From: Hyphodiscus hymeniophilus | Taxonomy: Eukaryota > Ascomycota > Leotiomycetes > Helotiales > Hyphodiscaceae | NCBI GenBank assembly: GCA_016508695.1 | Contig: VNKQ01000014.1 | Location: 434,001 to 498,000, forward strand | Length of the DNA: 64,000 nucleotides | Reading direction: 5' to 3' | Shown here: one piece after another, positions 12,195 through 24,245 of the stretch | How positions within the stretch are numbered: position 1 is the first letter of the stretch | Layout: each line of letters starts with the position of its first letter | The notes under the pieces: model-generated | Database searches by the model: none | What the model was told of the DNA's origin: nothing | What the model saw: only the letters and a program-made list of their open reading frames with translations | Program-made: the position numbers and the translations under genes

Positions 12195-15048
12195 ATGTCT
12201 CCTTCAAGTTTCGACGCCATCGTCATGGCACTTGCTTTCACGAAGGCTGTTTCGGCGTCTCTGCAGTACACGTTGGCAAGTGCTGACGATTATTCCGGAA
12301 CTAGCTTCTGGGATGGGTTTGACTTTATTACCGTATGAAAAATCTCCTTGATCTGGTAGGATAGCAACAGCTGACTGCCCCCAGGCGGCCGATCCGACTT
12401 TTGGCTTTGTGAGTTATCAGAGCAAAGCAGTTGCCCAATCCAATCAATTTGGAGGTCCTCTTATCGAGACTTTTGCCAATGGATCGAACTACATGGGCGT
12501 TGATTATTGGAACGAGTATGCAACCACGGCGGGTCGACCGAGTGTCAGGATTGAAACAACAAAACAGTACCAATACGGACTTTTCGTTGCCGACCTTGCC
12601 CACATGCCCGCTAGTGTCTGTGGAACCTGGCCTGCCTTCTGGACCGTATCCCATGTGGATTATCCAAGCCAGGGCGAGATTGATATCTTGGAAGCGATAA
12701 ACGAGAACACTCAGAGTCTTGAGACGCTTCACACCAGTGGAAACTGCTCAGTCGTTGGAAATGTCCTCGGGTCTCAACAGTCCGGCAACCAGGCTTCATA
12801 CAGCTGTGATGACCAAGCGACGTACAGCAATTACGGCTCTCAAAGTACATATCAAGGATGCTCGGCAACGAACAGTGACCCAAATTCCTATGGATCTGCG
12901 TTCAATGCCAATTCTGGTGGTGTTTGTGCGTTGTCCTCCTGCGCCTAATGTATGAGGAACTAATCAGTGGCTACAGATGCTATGGAATGGACTAGCGACG
13001 TTATTCAGATCTGGAACTTCGCTCCAAGCAAGATTCCATCGAACTTGAAGTCGGGGAAACCCGATACATCCACTTGGGGTCAACCTCAATTCACCACTGC
13101 CAAGGGGGTTTGCGATATCGATACTCACTTCAAGGATCAGCAAGTGGTATTTAACACAGATTTTTGTGGTTCGTATGCAGGGCTTGATTACTTCTGGGAG
13201 CAAACAAGCTGCTACAAAGGGAACCCGAAACAGTATCCCACCTGCAACGACTATGTTGCCGCTAATCCTGCAGCATACAAAGATGCCTATTGGACTATCA
13301 ACAGCTTGAAGATATACCAAAAGACCAATGTTGTCAGTAGCTCTAGCTCCAGCACACATAGCAGAACGTCAGTATCCAATCCCTCGACGACGTTGTTTGA
13401 TGATTGACACTCAGACTTTAGGACAACTTCCAAACTATCTTCAGCGTCTAAGATCTCAACTACGTGAGTGTTTCAATTCTTCAACAGATCTTAGAGGTGC
13501 TAATGTTTCAAAGGACGACTTCCAAGAGCTCAACGTATGTTCACTAGCGGATGGCCGTGTTTGAAGGCTGCTAAATTTCGATAGAACAACTTCTAAGAGT
13601 TCAACGACCTCGAAATTTTCGTCCACAACTAAAAGCTCTACGAGCTCCGTATCAAGAACCTCCACGTGGGTATCCTGATGTCTCTGGATATATGAGGCTC
13701 GCTGATGTGACATAGGACCACTACGTCCAAAAGTTCCACAAGTTCATCGAAAAGTAACACATCTTCAAAGACGAGCTTATCTAGCCTCAGTACCTCTAAG
13801 GCCAGCGTCTCAGGTACATCCAAAGCTAGCATCTCGTCAAGCTCGTGAGTCGCTTCGACTGATTGATCCTATCTGGGACCATCAAACTAATCAATGGTTT
13901 CCATAGCTCCAAATCAACGATAAGCAAATCTTCAAGCTCAACTTCGTGAGTTTGCTACGATGACCGGCCTCGCAAGGCATTGACCGCTAACACTTGAATA
14001 TAGAAGCAGCTCCCACTTGGTACCGAGTTCCTCTACCTCGTCAGAAGTAAAGCATTTCCGAAGCACGTCATCCTCATCCGGCGTATCATCATCTTCTCTT
14101 CCAAGTTCTAGCTCGCCGATTTCCTCTCCACCGGCCACTCTTTCGTCCTCCACAGTATACATCTCAAAGGGAGGCGAAGTTGAAACAAGTTCCAGCAACT
14201 CAATCCCTGTATCGAGCTCAAGTGTCATCCATGCATCAAGCAGCTCCTCCGTCCGATATGGAAATACTTCTATTACAGCGACTTCAGGTGCATCAATAAC
14301 CGCTGGGTTATCGGGAACTCCGTACACGACCTCTACAGTGTATTCCACGAGCGTGTATACGGTCACATCTTGTGCGCCAACGGTGACGAACTGCCCTGTC
14401 GGACATGTCACAACAGAGATCATCTCTCTTTACACAACCGTATGTCCAGTGACTGCCACAGAGACATCATCAAGCATTGTCTCAACCAAATTGCCCTACT
14501 CCCCGTCTCCGCCGCCCGAGTCCGTGACCTCTACGGTCTACACGACAAAGGTCTACACCATCACCAACTGCGCTCCCACAGTGACAAATTGCCCTGCAAA
14601 GCTTGGACAAGTGACTACAGAGGTTATCTCTTTGTACACGACAGTCTGCCCTTATACACCGAAGGGAACGCATCCTGCGTATCCAATCATTCCCTCCTCG
14701 ATACTTGCTTATTCGCCCGCCGCATCTTCCGTGGTCGCTTCATCGGCAGGTCAGCTTATCTCGTCTCCGGCGGGTTCCGCTCCAGCTGCGACCTCGCCGA
14801 CGGTCGTGATTGTCATAACCGAGACGGTGAAACCTATCTCCTCGCTCCCTATTTTCAGTACCATCTCGAAGGTTTTGAACAGTACTATCCCGGCAGCTAC
14901 TTCTGGGGCGCCAATTTTGAAGACAGGCTCTGCTGGTGGTGCTGTTGCGCCGAGCCAGAGCCCGATATATAGCAGCGGGGCCAGTGGTTTGACGGGTAGT
15001 GGTGCAGCACTTGCTGTCTTCTTGGTAGGGTTTGGGTTCGTGATGTAA
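12195..15048 (+). CDS. Secreted GPI-anchored GH16 endo-beta-1,3(4)-glucanase-like protein
   Basis: Nine exons give 808 aa: 12195-12332, 12385-12925, 12977-13367, 13422-13463, 13514-13534, 13585-13665, 13716-13844, 13907-13945, 14004-15048. An N-terminal signal peptide (hydrophobic to about residue 20, VSAS) precedes the GH16 domain, residues ~25-310. This domain carries AHMPASVCGTWPAFW and the catalytic signature GEIDILEAINENT (nucleophile E144, helper D146, acid/base E149). The E-x-D-x-x-E spacing fits endo-1,3(4)-beta-glucanases rather than the ExDxE CRH transglycosylases. A Ser/Thr-rich stalk follows, then two ~40-residue modules with CAPTVTNCP, and a C-terminal hydrophobic tail after a small-residue omega region (SGASGLTGSGAA), as in GPI-anchored wall proteins. 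It probably acts on wall or plant beta-glucan at the cell surface. The stalk is interrupted by six closely spaced introns (see separate entry). Confidence 0.88.
13368..14003 (+). other. Array of six phase-2 introns and five tiny symmetric exons
   Basis: Introns 13368-13421 (54 nt), 13464-13513 (50), 13535-13584 (50), 13666-13715 (50), 13845-13906 (62) and 13946-14003 (58) all begin GT, end AG and interrupt a Ser/Thr codon after its second base (AC^N or TC^N). The exons between them are 42, 21, 81, 129 and 39 nt, all multiples of three, and four of them start with the same T-T-S-K type coding unit. Any exon can therefore be skipped without loss of frame. The acceptor of the second intron (CAAAG) is less canonical; the alternative CAACAG upstream would bring a stop in frame. 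Confidence 0.75.
14317..14652 (+). repeat. Two tandem Cys modules (CAPTVTNCP) in the GH16 protein
   Basis: Two copies of about 40 residues share the layout STVYxTxVYTxTxCAPTVTNCP...VTTE(I/V)ISLYTTVCP, separated by a short Ser/Pro linker. Similar modules occur in other ascomycete wall proteins. The four cysteines per pair suggest disulfide-stabilised stalk elements. Confidence 0.8.
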
Positions 15049-15327
15049 TACTTGAGATGGACATGGAGTGGTTAGTGGCTTTGGTGGCTGCAGGCTCGGG
15101 TCAGATAGGAAAATACAAAACAATGAAAGGAGTCATGCCCCGAAAAGGAGTTATTGCCATGCAAGGATGCATTATCTGTGCGACGTACTCAGCAATTAGT
15201 GGTGGAGCCTACCGGATATCGAACATGCTTTGGGAAACCCCGTAATACTCCCAAAACCATAATCTGTGGATGGCAATTGTTCCCTTTTGACATGGTCTCT
15301 GCTCGCATAAGCTGGAAGAGGTCTGGT

Positions 15328-15825
15328 CTACAGATTTTGGTCGTTGTAGGGGAGGAAAACGCGCTCTTTGGGTCTGAATGCCGCAGATTCGGGAGGATTG
15401 AGTGGGAGTGAGTTCTGGAGGATCCTTGATTTCTGGTAAAATGTTGTAGATGTCAAGGGCGTGTGGTATGATCTAGTGCGAAGAAGTAGGGCATCCTTGT
15501 TCATGCGTGGTACTCGTGGTATTGAACTCGAAGAGAGAGGTCGGTTTGGCGGCTTGAGGACTGAACTAAATGCCTGTCGAACTGGCAGTGAACAGCGCAG
15601 GACTTGCTGGATCATCGAGCCGAAGTTGCAGAATCCTACTTGAAGAGCAGCAGAGAGAGCGAGATCAGAAAGTACCTTTGAGGAATGCCGTAGGACTGGT
15701 ACACCGGCATGTTTCAACCGCGAAAGCAAGAAATGCAGCCTCGAGCCACAGCTAAGAGAGCTGCTGCAAGAGCATGCATTTGTAAGAGTGACTCCATGAG
15801 AGGTCCATAGGATCAAGAGAGCCAT
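15328..15825 (-). CDS. Hypothetical small protein, possibly mitochondrial
   Basis: An open frame of 165 codons; an internal Met (near 15612) would give about 95 residues starting MIQQVLRCSLPVRQAFSSVL. That start has the Arg/Ser-rich, acid-poor character of a mitochondrial presequence, and the frame ends in a Pro/Arg-rich tail (FLPYNDQNL). There is no family match I recognise, no supporting splice pattern and no second exon. The rest of 15049-16219 shows nothing else. It may be a real small gene or a chance frame. Confidence 0.3.
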   Translation of the reverse strand: MALLILWTSHGVTLTNACSCSSSLSCGSRLHFLLSRLKHAGVPVLRHSSKVLSDLALSAALQVGFCNFGSMIQQVLRCSLPVRQAFSSVLKPPNRPLSSSSIPRVPRMNKDALLLRTRSYHTPLTSTTFYQKSRILQNSLPLNPPESAAFRPKERVFLPYNDQNL

Positions 15826-16219
15826 TTTGACAGTAGTCAGGACCAGCGCCGCGAACTGGGAAATAACCAGACCGGTTTCAGATGTTCTTGGGTGCGCTCA
15901 CAATGTTTATGGAAAGGCCCCCTCCCAGGCCGCATGATCTTGTCAATTCCTGATATATTGATACATTCCGGAACAGATAGGGCGCGGTATTACCACACCA
16001 AAGCGATAAGCACACAGGTATAATACCTTTCGGTTCTGTCTATCCGACAATCAACGACAATTTCTATATTCTTCGCAGGCCGTCTAAATAGAAGGTGTAC
16101 AGTAATACATTGCGGGTGAACATGGGTATCATACTCAATAGATATCATCTCATCCATCCCAAACACCTTGCCATGCATCAAAATCTAACGATAAAGGAGA
16201 TCTTCCCACCCTATTTTCA

Positions 16220-19200
16220 TCAATACCTCAAATCATCATCATTCTCACTCTCACTTCTGCTCCCGGCACCAAAGTACGCTTGATCGATCTTGAAAATCCA
16301 CTCCACCTTCTCCCGCTCATTTCGCGCCTTAAACAACCATGTATTATCCGTACCATAGATAGCAAAGACGCTCTCCTCTCCTTGCCGTTCACCGGCGCGA
16401 CCTCTTTTCACATTGAGGTTATCCCTATTTGCACCACCTCGTTGGAGGAGTTTAGCGATTGGGGGTGAATGATCGACACGACTGTTTCTTAGGCTCACTA
16501 TACATATCTCTTCACCATCAGGGACCGAATGAATATGCATATATGGCCGACGAAGCTCGACGAAGCGGCGCATCCAGCGGGAGCTATCTGCACTTGGAGT
16601 GAGAAGATAACCGCCTTTAAGGATTGTGGCATTCTTTGGAACTAAGGCAATGCTTGCAGTGTACTGTGGTGAAGTGCTGTACTGCTCTTGATCTTCTTCA
16701 ATGGGCCTGGAAGGATTGACAGGTGCACCAGTCTTGGGTGGTTCGACATTGGACGGTGTGAGGATGCTTGTTGCAGGGTCGTGACATAGTTTCCAGTATT
16801 GGAGATACTTATTCAGCAACCCGATTTGGTGTTCCGAAAGTGGCTGATCTCCAGGCTCGGGAACGTCGCCATTAGTTAAAGCCGTCGAAGCTTTGGGATA
16901 CTCGATTTTGTTGAGGAGGGGTTGAGCAGCATCGAGTTCTGAAAGACGTTGTTTCCTTCGTTTCGCGGCAATGTAGTCTCTGATGAGACTCACACCTCTC
17001 GGCGTCCAGGCTGTGAGCCCTTCTTCGCCCTTTACGTAATCGTTTTGAGTGTTCATCCGCCATAAGTCTCCAGCACGCTTTACTGGCGTGGGACGTAATG
17101 ACACGGAAAAAATCCCACTCATAGAATGGACGATACGCACTGTTTGCCACAATGATGCGAACATTGACGTTGATCTAACATAAGACCGAGACATCACCTG
17201 TGAGCAAACGGCGATAGAGAACTTCATTGTATCTGCAAGCTTGTCGGATGTGACATCCCAAAGTAGCGACATCTGGACTTTGTATTTATCTGCTGTAACT
17301 CGATCGAGCAGGAGCGAATCATGAACGCTCGAATCCCATTGGCCAACAATCGTCACGTTACTCGTACCATTGGCATTTGTTTTGACAACAGGATTTGAGA
17401 TGAGTTTGAGCGGAATTTCAGGCGTTGGTGAGCTGAGGTCAGGCGTCTTTCCAACATGATCAACAAGCTGTATGCGACCAACTCTAAGGCCAGAGACATC
17501 TTGCCAAGGTAAAGCATCGCCTGAACTGTGAGTCAAATTGACAGCGATTCGCCGTTGGAGACCTTGATGAAGCTGGTAGGCCCCTTTGTCCAAATCATTT
17601 GCTTGAATGACTTCAACAGGAACGTAGTCACCGTTCTCAGCAAGCTCGAGGATTTGTATCCTTGCAAATACATCGTGCTTTTCTTCCGTATAGAATTGAG
17701 ATTCTGCAATACGTGCGTTCTTGCGTTTCTGCTGAGGTTTGGGGACACTGTCGCGCATGTCATCCCAGCTGAGCAGCTTGTCGAGGTGCATTGACGAGAC
17801 CTTAGCGAAGATGGCCACTCGAAGTGAGACATCAGTCGGGCCAAACATCGGTACGCTCATGCTATGAACGCTCTCGAATCGGATCGGCCCTTCATCAAAG
17901 TCTTTGATCATTTGAGTTGTCGTCACCCCGCCCTCCTCTGAAATTCCTGGGAGGAAGAGCTGCGCGTGCACCTCGGTACCTTCTCGTTCTGCGAAGCCAA
18001 CCATATCATGCATCACAACGTTGAACTTCAGCGTACTTGATGGGGCTCGGGCAGACGACGGCTCTAATGATAACTTGATAATGCCGACGACATGCGAGGT
18101 GAAAGGCGAGAGGACATCAAGGCTGAAATCTTGAACCCGGCTTTCGAAAACAGCCGCCAGAGGAACATCGATGTCTCCAACGTGGGTGTATTGCGGCATG
18201 CAAGTCTCCATGAACGGATTGTCAAGCTGGAAATGCTGCAGGTAATCAGGTCGATCCAGGTATTGGTGCATTTGCCTCATTAGTCGGACTCGATCTTGAA
18301 GCTTCTCCAGACTCCAGAGATGCACAACGCTATTCCTGTAGTCGATAACTCGAACGCCGACGACGGGTTTATTTGCACCTTCGAGGAATGGATCGTCGCC
18401 TTCTCCGGAGATTCCATTCAGTACCATATCGTATGACGAACATGTGTTATGTCCAACGTCGACAATGGTGAACTGGAAGACAACGCTCTCGTCCATTTCT
18501 TGACTCATAATTTGGGCTTCTTTCAAGTTGGCAGCAGATTGAAGAATGGCTTCTGCCATGCGTACATATCTTCGACCCCGCCAATGCACAATAACCTTCT
18601 TGGCGACTGAAATCTCTTCCTCGGACAGCGGTATGGGACCTTTCGGTCTCTTCGACGAATCGATCTGTTCTAGGCGCTCCTCGAACTCTTTCCTTTGAGT
18701 TTCCAATTGCTTGAGCATATCTTCTTTGACCTCGCGCAGATTCTCCTCCATCCTCTCTTTCTCTTTCTTGATTTCTTCAACTTCAACATTTGCGGCTTCT
18801 GCGGATTTGAGCTGATCTTGGTACTCTTCCTTCTGCTTGTCTAGTTGGACTTGCATCTCTTCGCGGACTTCTCGCATTTTATCCTCAACCTCCCCTTGTT
18901 TTGGTGTCGATGGCATCGTGAGTAGAGTGTCGAGCGAGAAGTTGTCAAGAGTACCATTTGACATGTATTTCTCTCTCACAGGATACGAGGTATTGGAATC
19001 TAGGTCATCGTCCATCTCCCTACCGGCCCGCTCAGCTCTCGCTTTCTGAACATCCTCAAACAGAATATTCAGCTCCTCGTCAGTGAGTCCAGCGATCTTC
19101 TGATCCGGCCCGAGAATGGCACCCGCAGCTTCTCGTCTTGCAAAAGACCAATCCGAATCTCGGCTTCGACCAAAGGGCATCGGAGAATCCGGCCGACTGT

Positions 19201-21188
19201 TCTCCCCCCAATCCGCCTCGGAAGTCGCTTTGCTGAAGGTTCTCTCATGCCCAGGTCTCGGACTCGGCGAGGGTGAGATTTTCTCATAGTCCTGCAGCTG
19301 ACTTGCGGTAACAGAATGACGCAACAAACTCTGTTCTGCTCTCTCAGCTTTCGCTTCCAGAGGATTGTTGAATCGGAAAATATGAAAGTCTCCTAAAATG
19401 ACACGGAATCCACTACGTAATTTCGTCGGCTCGACAATTCGTTTGCCGTTGACCATGACAGCCGCGCCTTCTTTGGGCAAAATCGTTACTTTGTTGTCAA
19501 TGTTCTCAAATGTGCAGTGATCGTGTAAAATCCGACTACCATTAAGCCGGATCTCTGATGAATTCGCAGCGGTTGTATCCACGTTGCCGACCGTCGTCAT
19601 TCCAGGCTTCAAGTTGTAGACTAAGCACTCAGCAAGAAGTGGATCATCTGATAGATTGACAAGATGAGGCATTCTCTTCGGGGTGTGCAAGCCGACAAAC
19701 CCCTTTTCGATGCTAATGCCCAGTTCTTCCAGTGCCGCTTCTCGCTCTTTGTGAATTTCTTCGGTCTTTTGCAACTTCTCCTCCCACGTTTGGTTAAGAT
19801 CCGTGTACAACTTCTCACTCTGGCTCAGCTGCTCCGCAATCTCTGCCTTTGAGACCTTCTTTACGCTCCCATCTGTTTGCATGATGCTAACGATTTGTTG
19901 ATCCAACGGTGTGCCCTCAGCGTACACCTCCTCACTCGATACTCCACCACCCCCACTCAGCTTACCTCGGAGAGTAGCCAGCTCCTCTTTCAGCTCACGG
20001 ATCATACGTGCGTTAGCATCTTCATTTACAACAGCGTGGTTCTTGATTCTCTTTGCGCTGTCGGCGTATCGAAGGGTGCTGAGAGTCTCATCGAAATTGA
20101 TATCCGCAGGACTGATAGCTGCTATCATGGCTGTCATACTGTTTCCTCCCAGAGAGTCCTTGAGCAGCCACGTCAAGACACTATCCCGATATGGCACTTG
20201 GGTTCCCTTTCCACCAACTTTCTTCTTCTTTTCCGACAGATCTGCCAATGCGGCAATGACTCGACCGAGCGTAGACAGCGATCTGTTGATTTCGGCACCT
20301 TCCTTGAGACGAGCTCCAGTCGCACCTGTAGAAGTCGCTCGTTCGGATCCAGCAAGATCCACAAGACTGATTTTGGCAACCTTCTCCATTGCCAAATTTG
20401 TTTCCACGTCGCGTCGTTTCTGAGTTAAGGTAAGCGTAAAGACTGCGTGACTTCGACTACTTGTCTCATTCATATTCGTTGCTGCAACCGTACGAGCCTT
20501 GTTACCCTCGTCCATCAGGTTCTCGATCTCGTTGAAGCTGCTTACAGCCAACTTTGCCAGATCTTCGACGTATGGCCCTGTAGATGGATGTTCTCGAACC
20601 TTGAGATTGCCTTTCGTAGTTGGATTCAGAAGATCTCTCACTCGCTCATTATAAATTTCCAAATATGACACCTCCACCGTACACCTCAAGTTCTTATCCT
20701 GCTGTAATTCTCCAATGCGTTCGAACATGTCCTGGCAGATTTTGGGTATAACTCCAGCTTCTTTTCCATATCCCATCATAGAGTATGATTTCCCTGACCC
20801 AGTCTGTCCGTATGCGAAAATGCAATTATTATATCCTTGAAATGCATTATCCAACAGTGGCTTCCCAAGATCTGTATGTAGATTGTCTTGCCCTGCATAA
20901 GTCGAATCGTTCTTGTCGAAAGACCAGTATGATTTATCAAATGCAAAAACCTTTTGTCCTCCATCTTTCACTCCCCCTTTTCCAGCTCGCATTCGTTCTT
21001 CGGCATCGGGTGGTGGAATAAGGACGGTCTGTGAATCTCTCATCTGTACGATACATTTTGCCCCGCGATCGATTTCTACTCGCACATCAGTCTCAAATAC
21101 AGACAGTTTGACCTCCAAACATACCTCTACTATTAAAAGGCCGCACTCTCACCACCACCTTGATGTTTCCTCCACCTGCCTGCGCCAT
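16220..21188 (-). CDS. UNC104: Kinesin-3 motor, UNC-104/KIF1 type (1,639 aa)
   Basis: Two exons: 21188-21125 and 21075-16220. The 49-nt intron 21124-21076 (GTATGT...GTAG) places the strand-1 motif VVVRVRPFNSRE in frame with IDRGAKC, showing that the true start lies upstream of the longest open frame. Motor domain ~1-370: P-loop GQTGSGKS (~111-118), switch I NMNETSSRSHA, switch II DLAGSE, followed by the LKEGAEINRSLSTLG helix. A short coiled coil precedes the FHA domain (~520-620, GMTTVGN, GSRILHDHCTF). KIF1B-like and DUF3694 regions fill the middle. A PH domain sits at ~1510-1620 (KGGYLLTPSADSSRWMRRF, ending EREKVEWIFKI). This is the plus-end-directed carrier of early endosomes and vesicles in hyphae. 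The PH domain binds phosphoinositides and the motor walks on microtubules. All domains are intact. Confidence 0.97.
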
Positions 21189-22122
21189 CTTCGCGTGTAT
21201 GATGCCCGGCTGGCCGGGCGTGGCTTTCTCCTGTGACTACACTCCTTTACTCGTAGGTTTTGACTGTCCAATGTATCCTCTTATTTGCGGTTCGACTGTT
21301 GTATAGAGATATATTCCAGATCTCGAATCATCGAGACTCAGTTTGACATACAATCAATAAGATCGGTTGAGCGGTGGACGGTCCAAGGAATGTGAATCGG
21401 GTTATCGCAAGCAAAGGCTACGTTTCTCTTCAAGGTAGAGTATTGATGTTATCGCGTCGACCAGGTCTGCCCCTTAGGTCCAAATAGATTCTTCTGCCTG
21501 GCTATAAATGGCTCGGGAGACGTCGTTGTAAATGTTCTGTTGTTGAAAGATGTTGACAGTCGCGTCGCTGAATACTCGAGTAAAGTCCGCGTTTAACACA
21601 ACAAAATTCGAGGGCAAAATGAATGGATTGACCCCTGTATTCTTGCGGCAGAGCCCCGGCGACGACGACCTTAAGATGCGAATCATTTCCCTGCAAGGTT
21701 ATTGTAAGGATCTGGGTCTCGTAGATTGGTCACGATCCCACATCATGCCTTACGTGTTTGATCACGTGGAGCCTACATCAATGTCTTCTCTGGTGCAAAC
21801 TCCTTCCAGTAAGCACATCAAACTCAAGACATAACCTCGATTTCTCCTTCATCTTCGACCTTCCACTATAGAGGTACCGCATCTTACTTTCTCGGGATGA
21901 GAAGTCCCTAATATCTTGCGAGCTGACCCAGGGAGGCAAACGGCCATGCCCTGGAACGAATTAGGTATAAATCAGAGTTCTAAGTACGCTAATCGAGCGA
22001 AAGGACATGCTTCCTACGTTTACATTCTCGACAAATATACATGAGAAGCTGGGTCCAAAAGCAACTTTCCAATGACCATCATTGGTCCCGAATATGACAA
22101 CAAGCCTGTTTCGCGCTCTCTC
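21189..22122. other. Spacer between kinesin and ammonium transporter genes
   Basis: Upstream flank of the kinesin gene and 3' flank of the ammonium transporter, both on the minus strand. Short frames only (the longest 94 codons); no recognisable protein, RNA or repeat. Confidence 0.5.
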
Positions 22123-23606
22123 TCAAGGCTTCTTCCCTTCCCCATCTACAGGAATCTGCATCTCCTGCAGCTCCGGCGTAGCCAAAGCGCTGATATCCAA
22201 CTCCCTTTTCCTCCTTGTCAACTCATCAAACAAACCCCAATCACCAATCTGCTCATCGAAAAATTGATCCAGATCTAGGCCTTGCATTTCAGCTTCCTCG
22301 CTCGTTCGGAGATGCATGCCAGGGATATACTTCAAGATGTATAGCAAGGCGCAGGAGACGGTGAATGAGTACGCCGAGATGGCGGTGATTTCAGCGAATT
22401 GCTTCCCAACTTGGATCCCATTGCCATCGATGCCGCCTGGTGCTGATGTGACGCCGTCAAGCATCGACACTGAAGCCGTGGCGAAGATGCCAGTGAGGAA
22501 CGATCCCACCATTCCGCCAATGCCGTGGAGTTTGAAGACTTCCAGTCCGTCGTCGATGTGGATCCATTCATTCAGGTTCTGGAGAAGCGCGCACACGACC
22601 GCGGTGATAAAGCCAATCACGGCTGCTAGCCAGACGGAGACGTAGCCAGCAGCGGGCGTGATGCCGACGAGACCAGCAATGGCACCCTCGCAAGCACCAA
22701 CGACACTGAAACGACGCCCATGCTTGAAGTAATCAACCGTCACCCATCCAATCATACCCGTTGAAGCTGCGGTATTCGTGTTGAACGCAGCGAGCATAGC
22801 TCGAACCGTCGCATTGAGCGCGGATCCGCCATTGAATCCGAACCAACCAAACCAGATGAGGACCGTTCCAAGAAAGACAAGCGTGGTATTGTGCGGCTTG
22901 CCATGAGAGATATCCCCAGACTTCTTACGCTTCCCCAGCACAAAAGCATAAGCGAGTGCTGACCATCCACTCGAGATGTGTACCGGCCCACCGCCGGCAA
23001 AATCCAGAGTAGGCAGGTTGTACAGCCATCCATTGGAATTCCAGGTCCAGCACGCTATGGGACAATACACGACCGTCGCCCAGAAGAACCCGAACACCAA
23101 GCTAGGAATGATCCTCCCTCGTTCGAAAGCTCCACCAACCACGATCTGAACCGTGCAAGCGCAGAACAGCAGCTGGTAGAGACAGAACACGATCTCGGGG
23201 ATGACGGCGCTGCCTGGGCTGGGAGCAGCCATGACATTCTTCATGCCGAAATTCGCCATATCGCCGATGAAGGGTCCTGCAGTGCGCGAGTAGGCGAGAG
23301 TGTAGCCCCAGAACATCCATTGGAAAGTTGTCACGGCTGCAACCATCAAGCTTTGAAATAGCAATGCCAGAGCGGACTTTCTACGTGCGAGACCGCCATA
23401 GAGGAGACCGATCCCAGGGATAATGAGCCAGACGATGAAACCGCAAAAGATAAGGTAGGTGTAGTGGTATTCAAGCCCCAGGTATTGAGCATTGACATCG
23501 ACCTCTAGAGGGTCCCCTCCGTTTGGAATGGATGAGTTGAAGGCTGGCTTGTAGATGTTAGTAGGCAAGTAGGGAGGACGAGGAAATAATTGCTTACTGC
23601 ACTCAT
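22123..23606 (-). CDS. Ammonium transporter, Mep/Amt family (477 aa)
   Basis: Exon 1 is only 9 nt (23606-23598, Met-Ser-Ala). It is joined across the 50-nt intron 23597-23548 (GTAAGC, branch ACTAAC, acceptor CAAG) to exon 2, 23547-22123. The resulting N-terminus MSAPAFNSS matches the usual start of filamentous-fungal Amt proteins, while the longer Met upstream in the open frame lies in the intron. Eleven membrane helices are expected. Visible hallmarks are IPGIGLLYGGLARRKSAL, the pore twin histidines in GPVHISSG and KLHGIGGMVG, and WFGWFGFNGGSA. The C-terminal cytoplasmic tail (~75 aa) carries the regulatory part. It imports NH4+ at the plasma membrane, and Mep2-like members also sense ammonium. 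A GATA-motif cluster upstream fits nitrogen control. Confidence 0.96.
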
Positions 23607-23739
23607 TTTGGTAACTGGTAACCAGAGTCTTTCGAACTGTTCAGTCTCCAAGAAATGTCTCCAAATCCGCGCGCCGCGGTGGTCTCGTCCGTTCTTATGT
23701 ACGTCCTCCATCAACTCTCCACCATCCCTGCCTCATTCC

Positions 23740-23896
23740 CTTATCAAAAGCACCCCATGTTATACTTCTTTAGTATACAGCCAAGACACTTGGCTAGGGA
23801 CGTCAGAAGTATTCCTGCAGTCTTGCCCTCGGATCTGAAGCTGTCAAGGGAATCCAGCGCGAGAGATTCCGATCGAGATAACGTAAGGTTGATAAG
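23740..23896. promoter_or_regulatory. GATA-motif cluster in the divergent promoter
   Basis: Three HGATAR-type sites lie in the 639-bp region between the ammonium transporter and the glutamine-amidotransferase-like gene: TGATAAG on the minus strand at 23740-23746, AGATAA near 23876-23881 and TGATAAG at 23890-23896. AreA/NIT2/Gln3 GATA factors bind such sites at fungal ammonium-transporter genes. That they work here is inference. Confidence 0.45.
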
Positions 23897-24245
23897 GGAG
23901 CTTGGCGAGGGGGTTCCATTACCCAATCGGGACTGGTGTCATGAGCGCGGAGCCAACCAGGAGTGTTGGATTGGATGTTGGCTCATGGTTTGGGTAATTG
24001 AGCACTGTCAACCGTCAGTTCCAAGGCAAGAGCTATTCCTCAAGTACGGGGAGGGGTGGCGGCTGCAACTTGGTGGAGAGAAAGTGAGTGGGAAGGCTGC
24101 AGTTCAGCCTGACACGTGAATCCCCCACTTTTATACTCTGGTAATCCCACCTTTCTCACCAATCTAGATTCAGTATCAATGTCGACGACGTCTCTGCTTC
24201 GTAGAGCGCTTCAGCTCTTCTTCCCATAACATCAACGTTACCACA

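Noticed and set aside
13464..13487. Shorter 24-nt intron ending at CAACAG in the GH16 linker
   Set aside because: Too short for splicing and it would place a stop codon in frame two codons later; the acceptor at 13513 keeps the frame.
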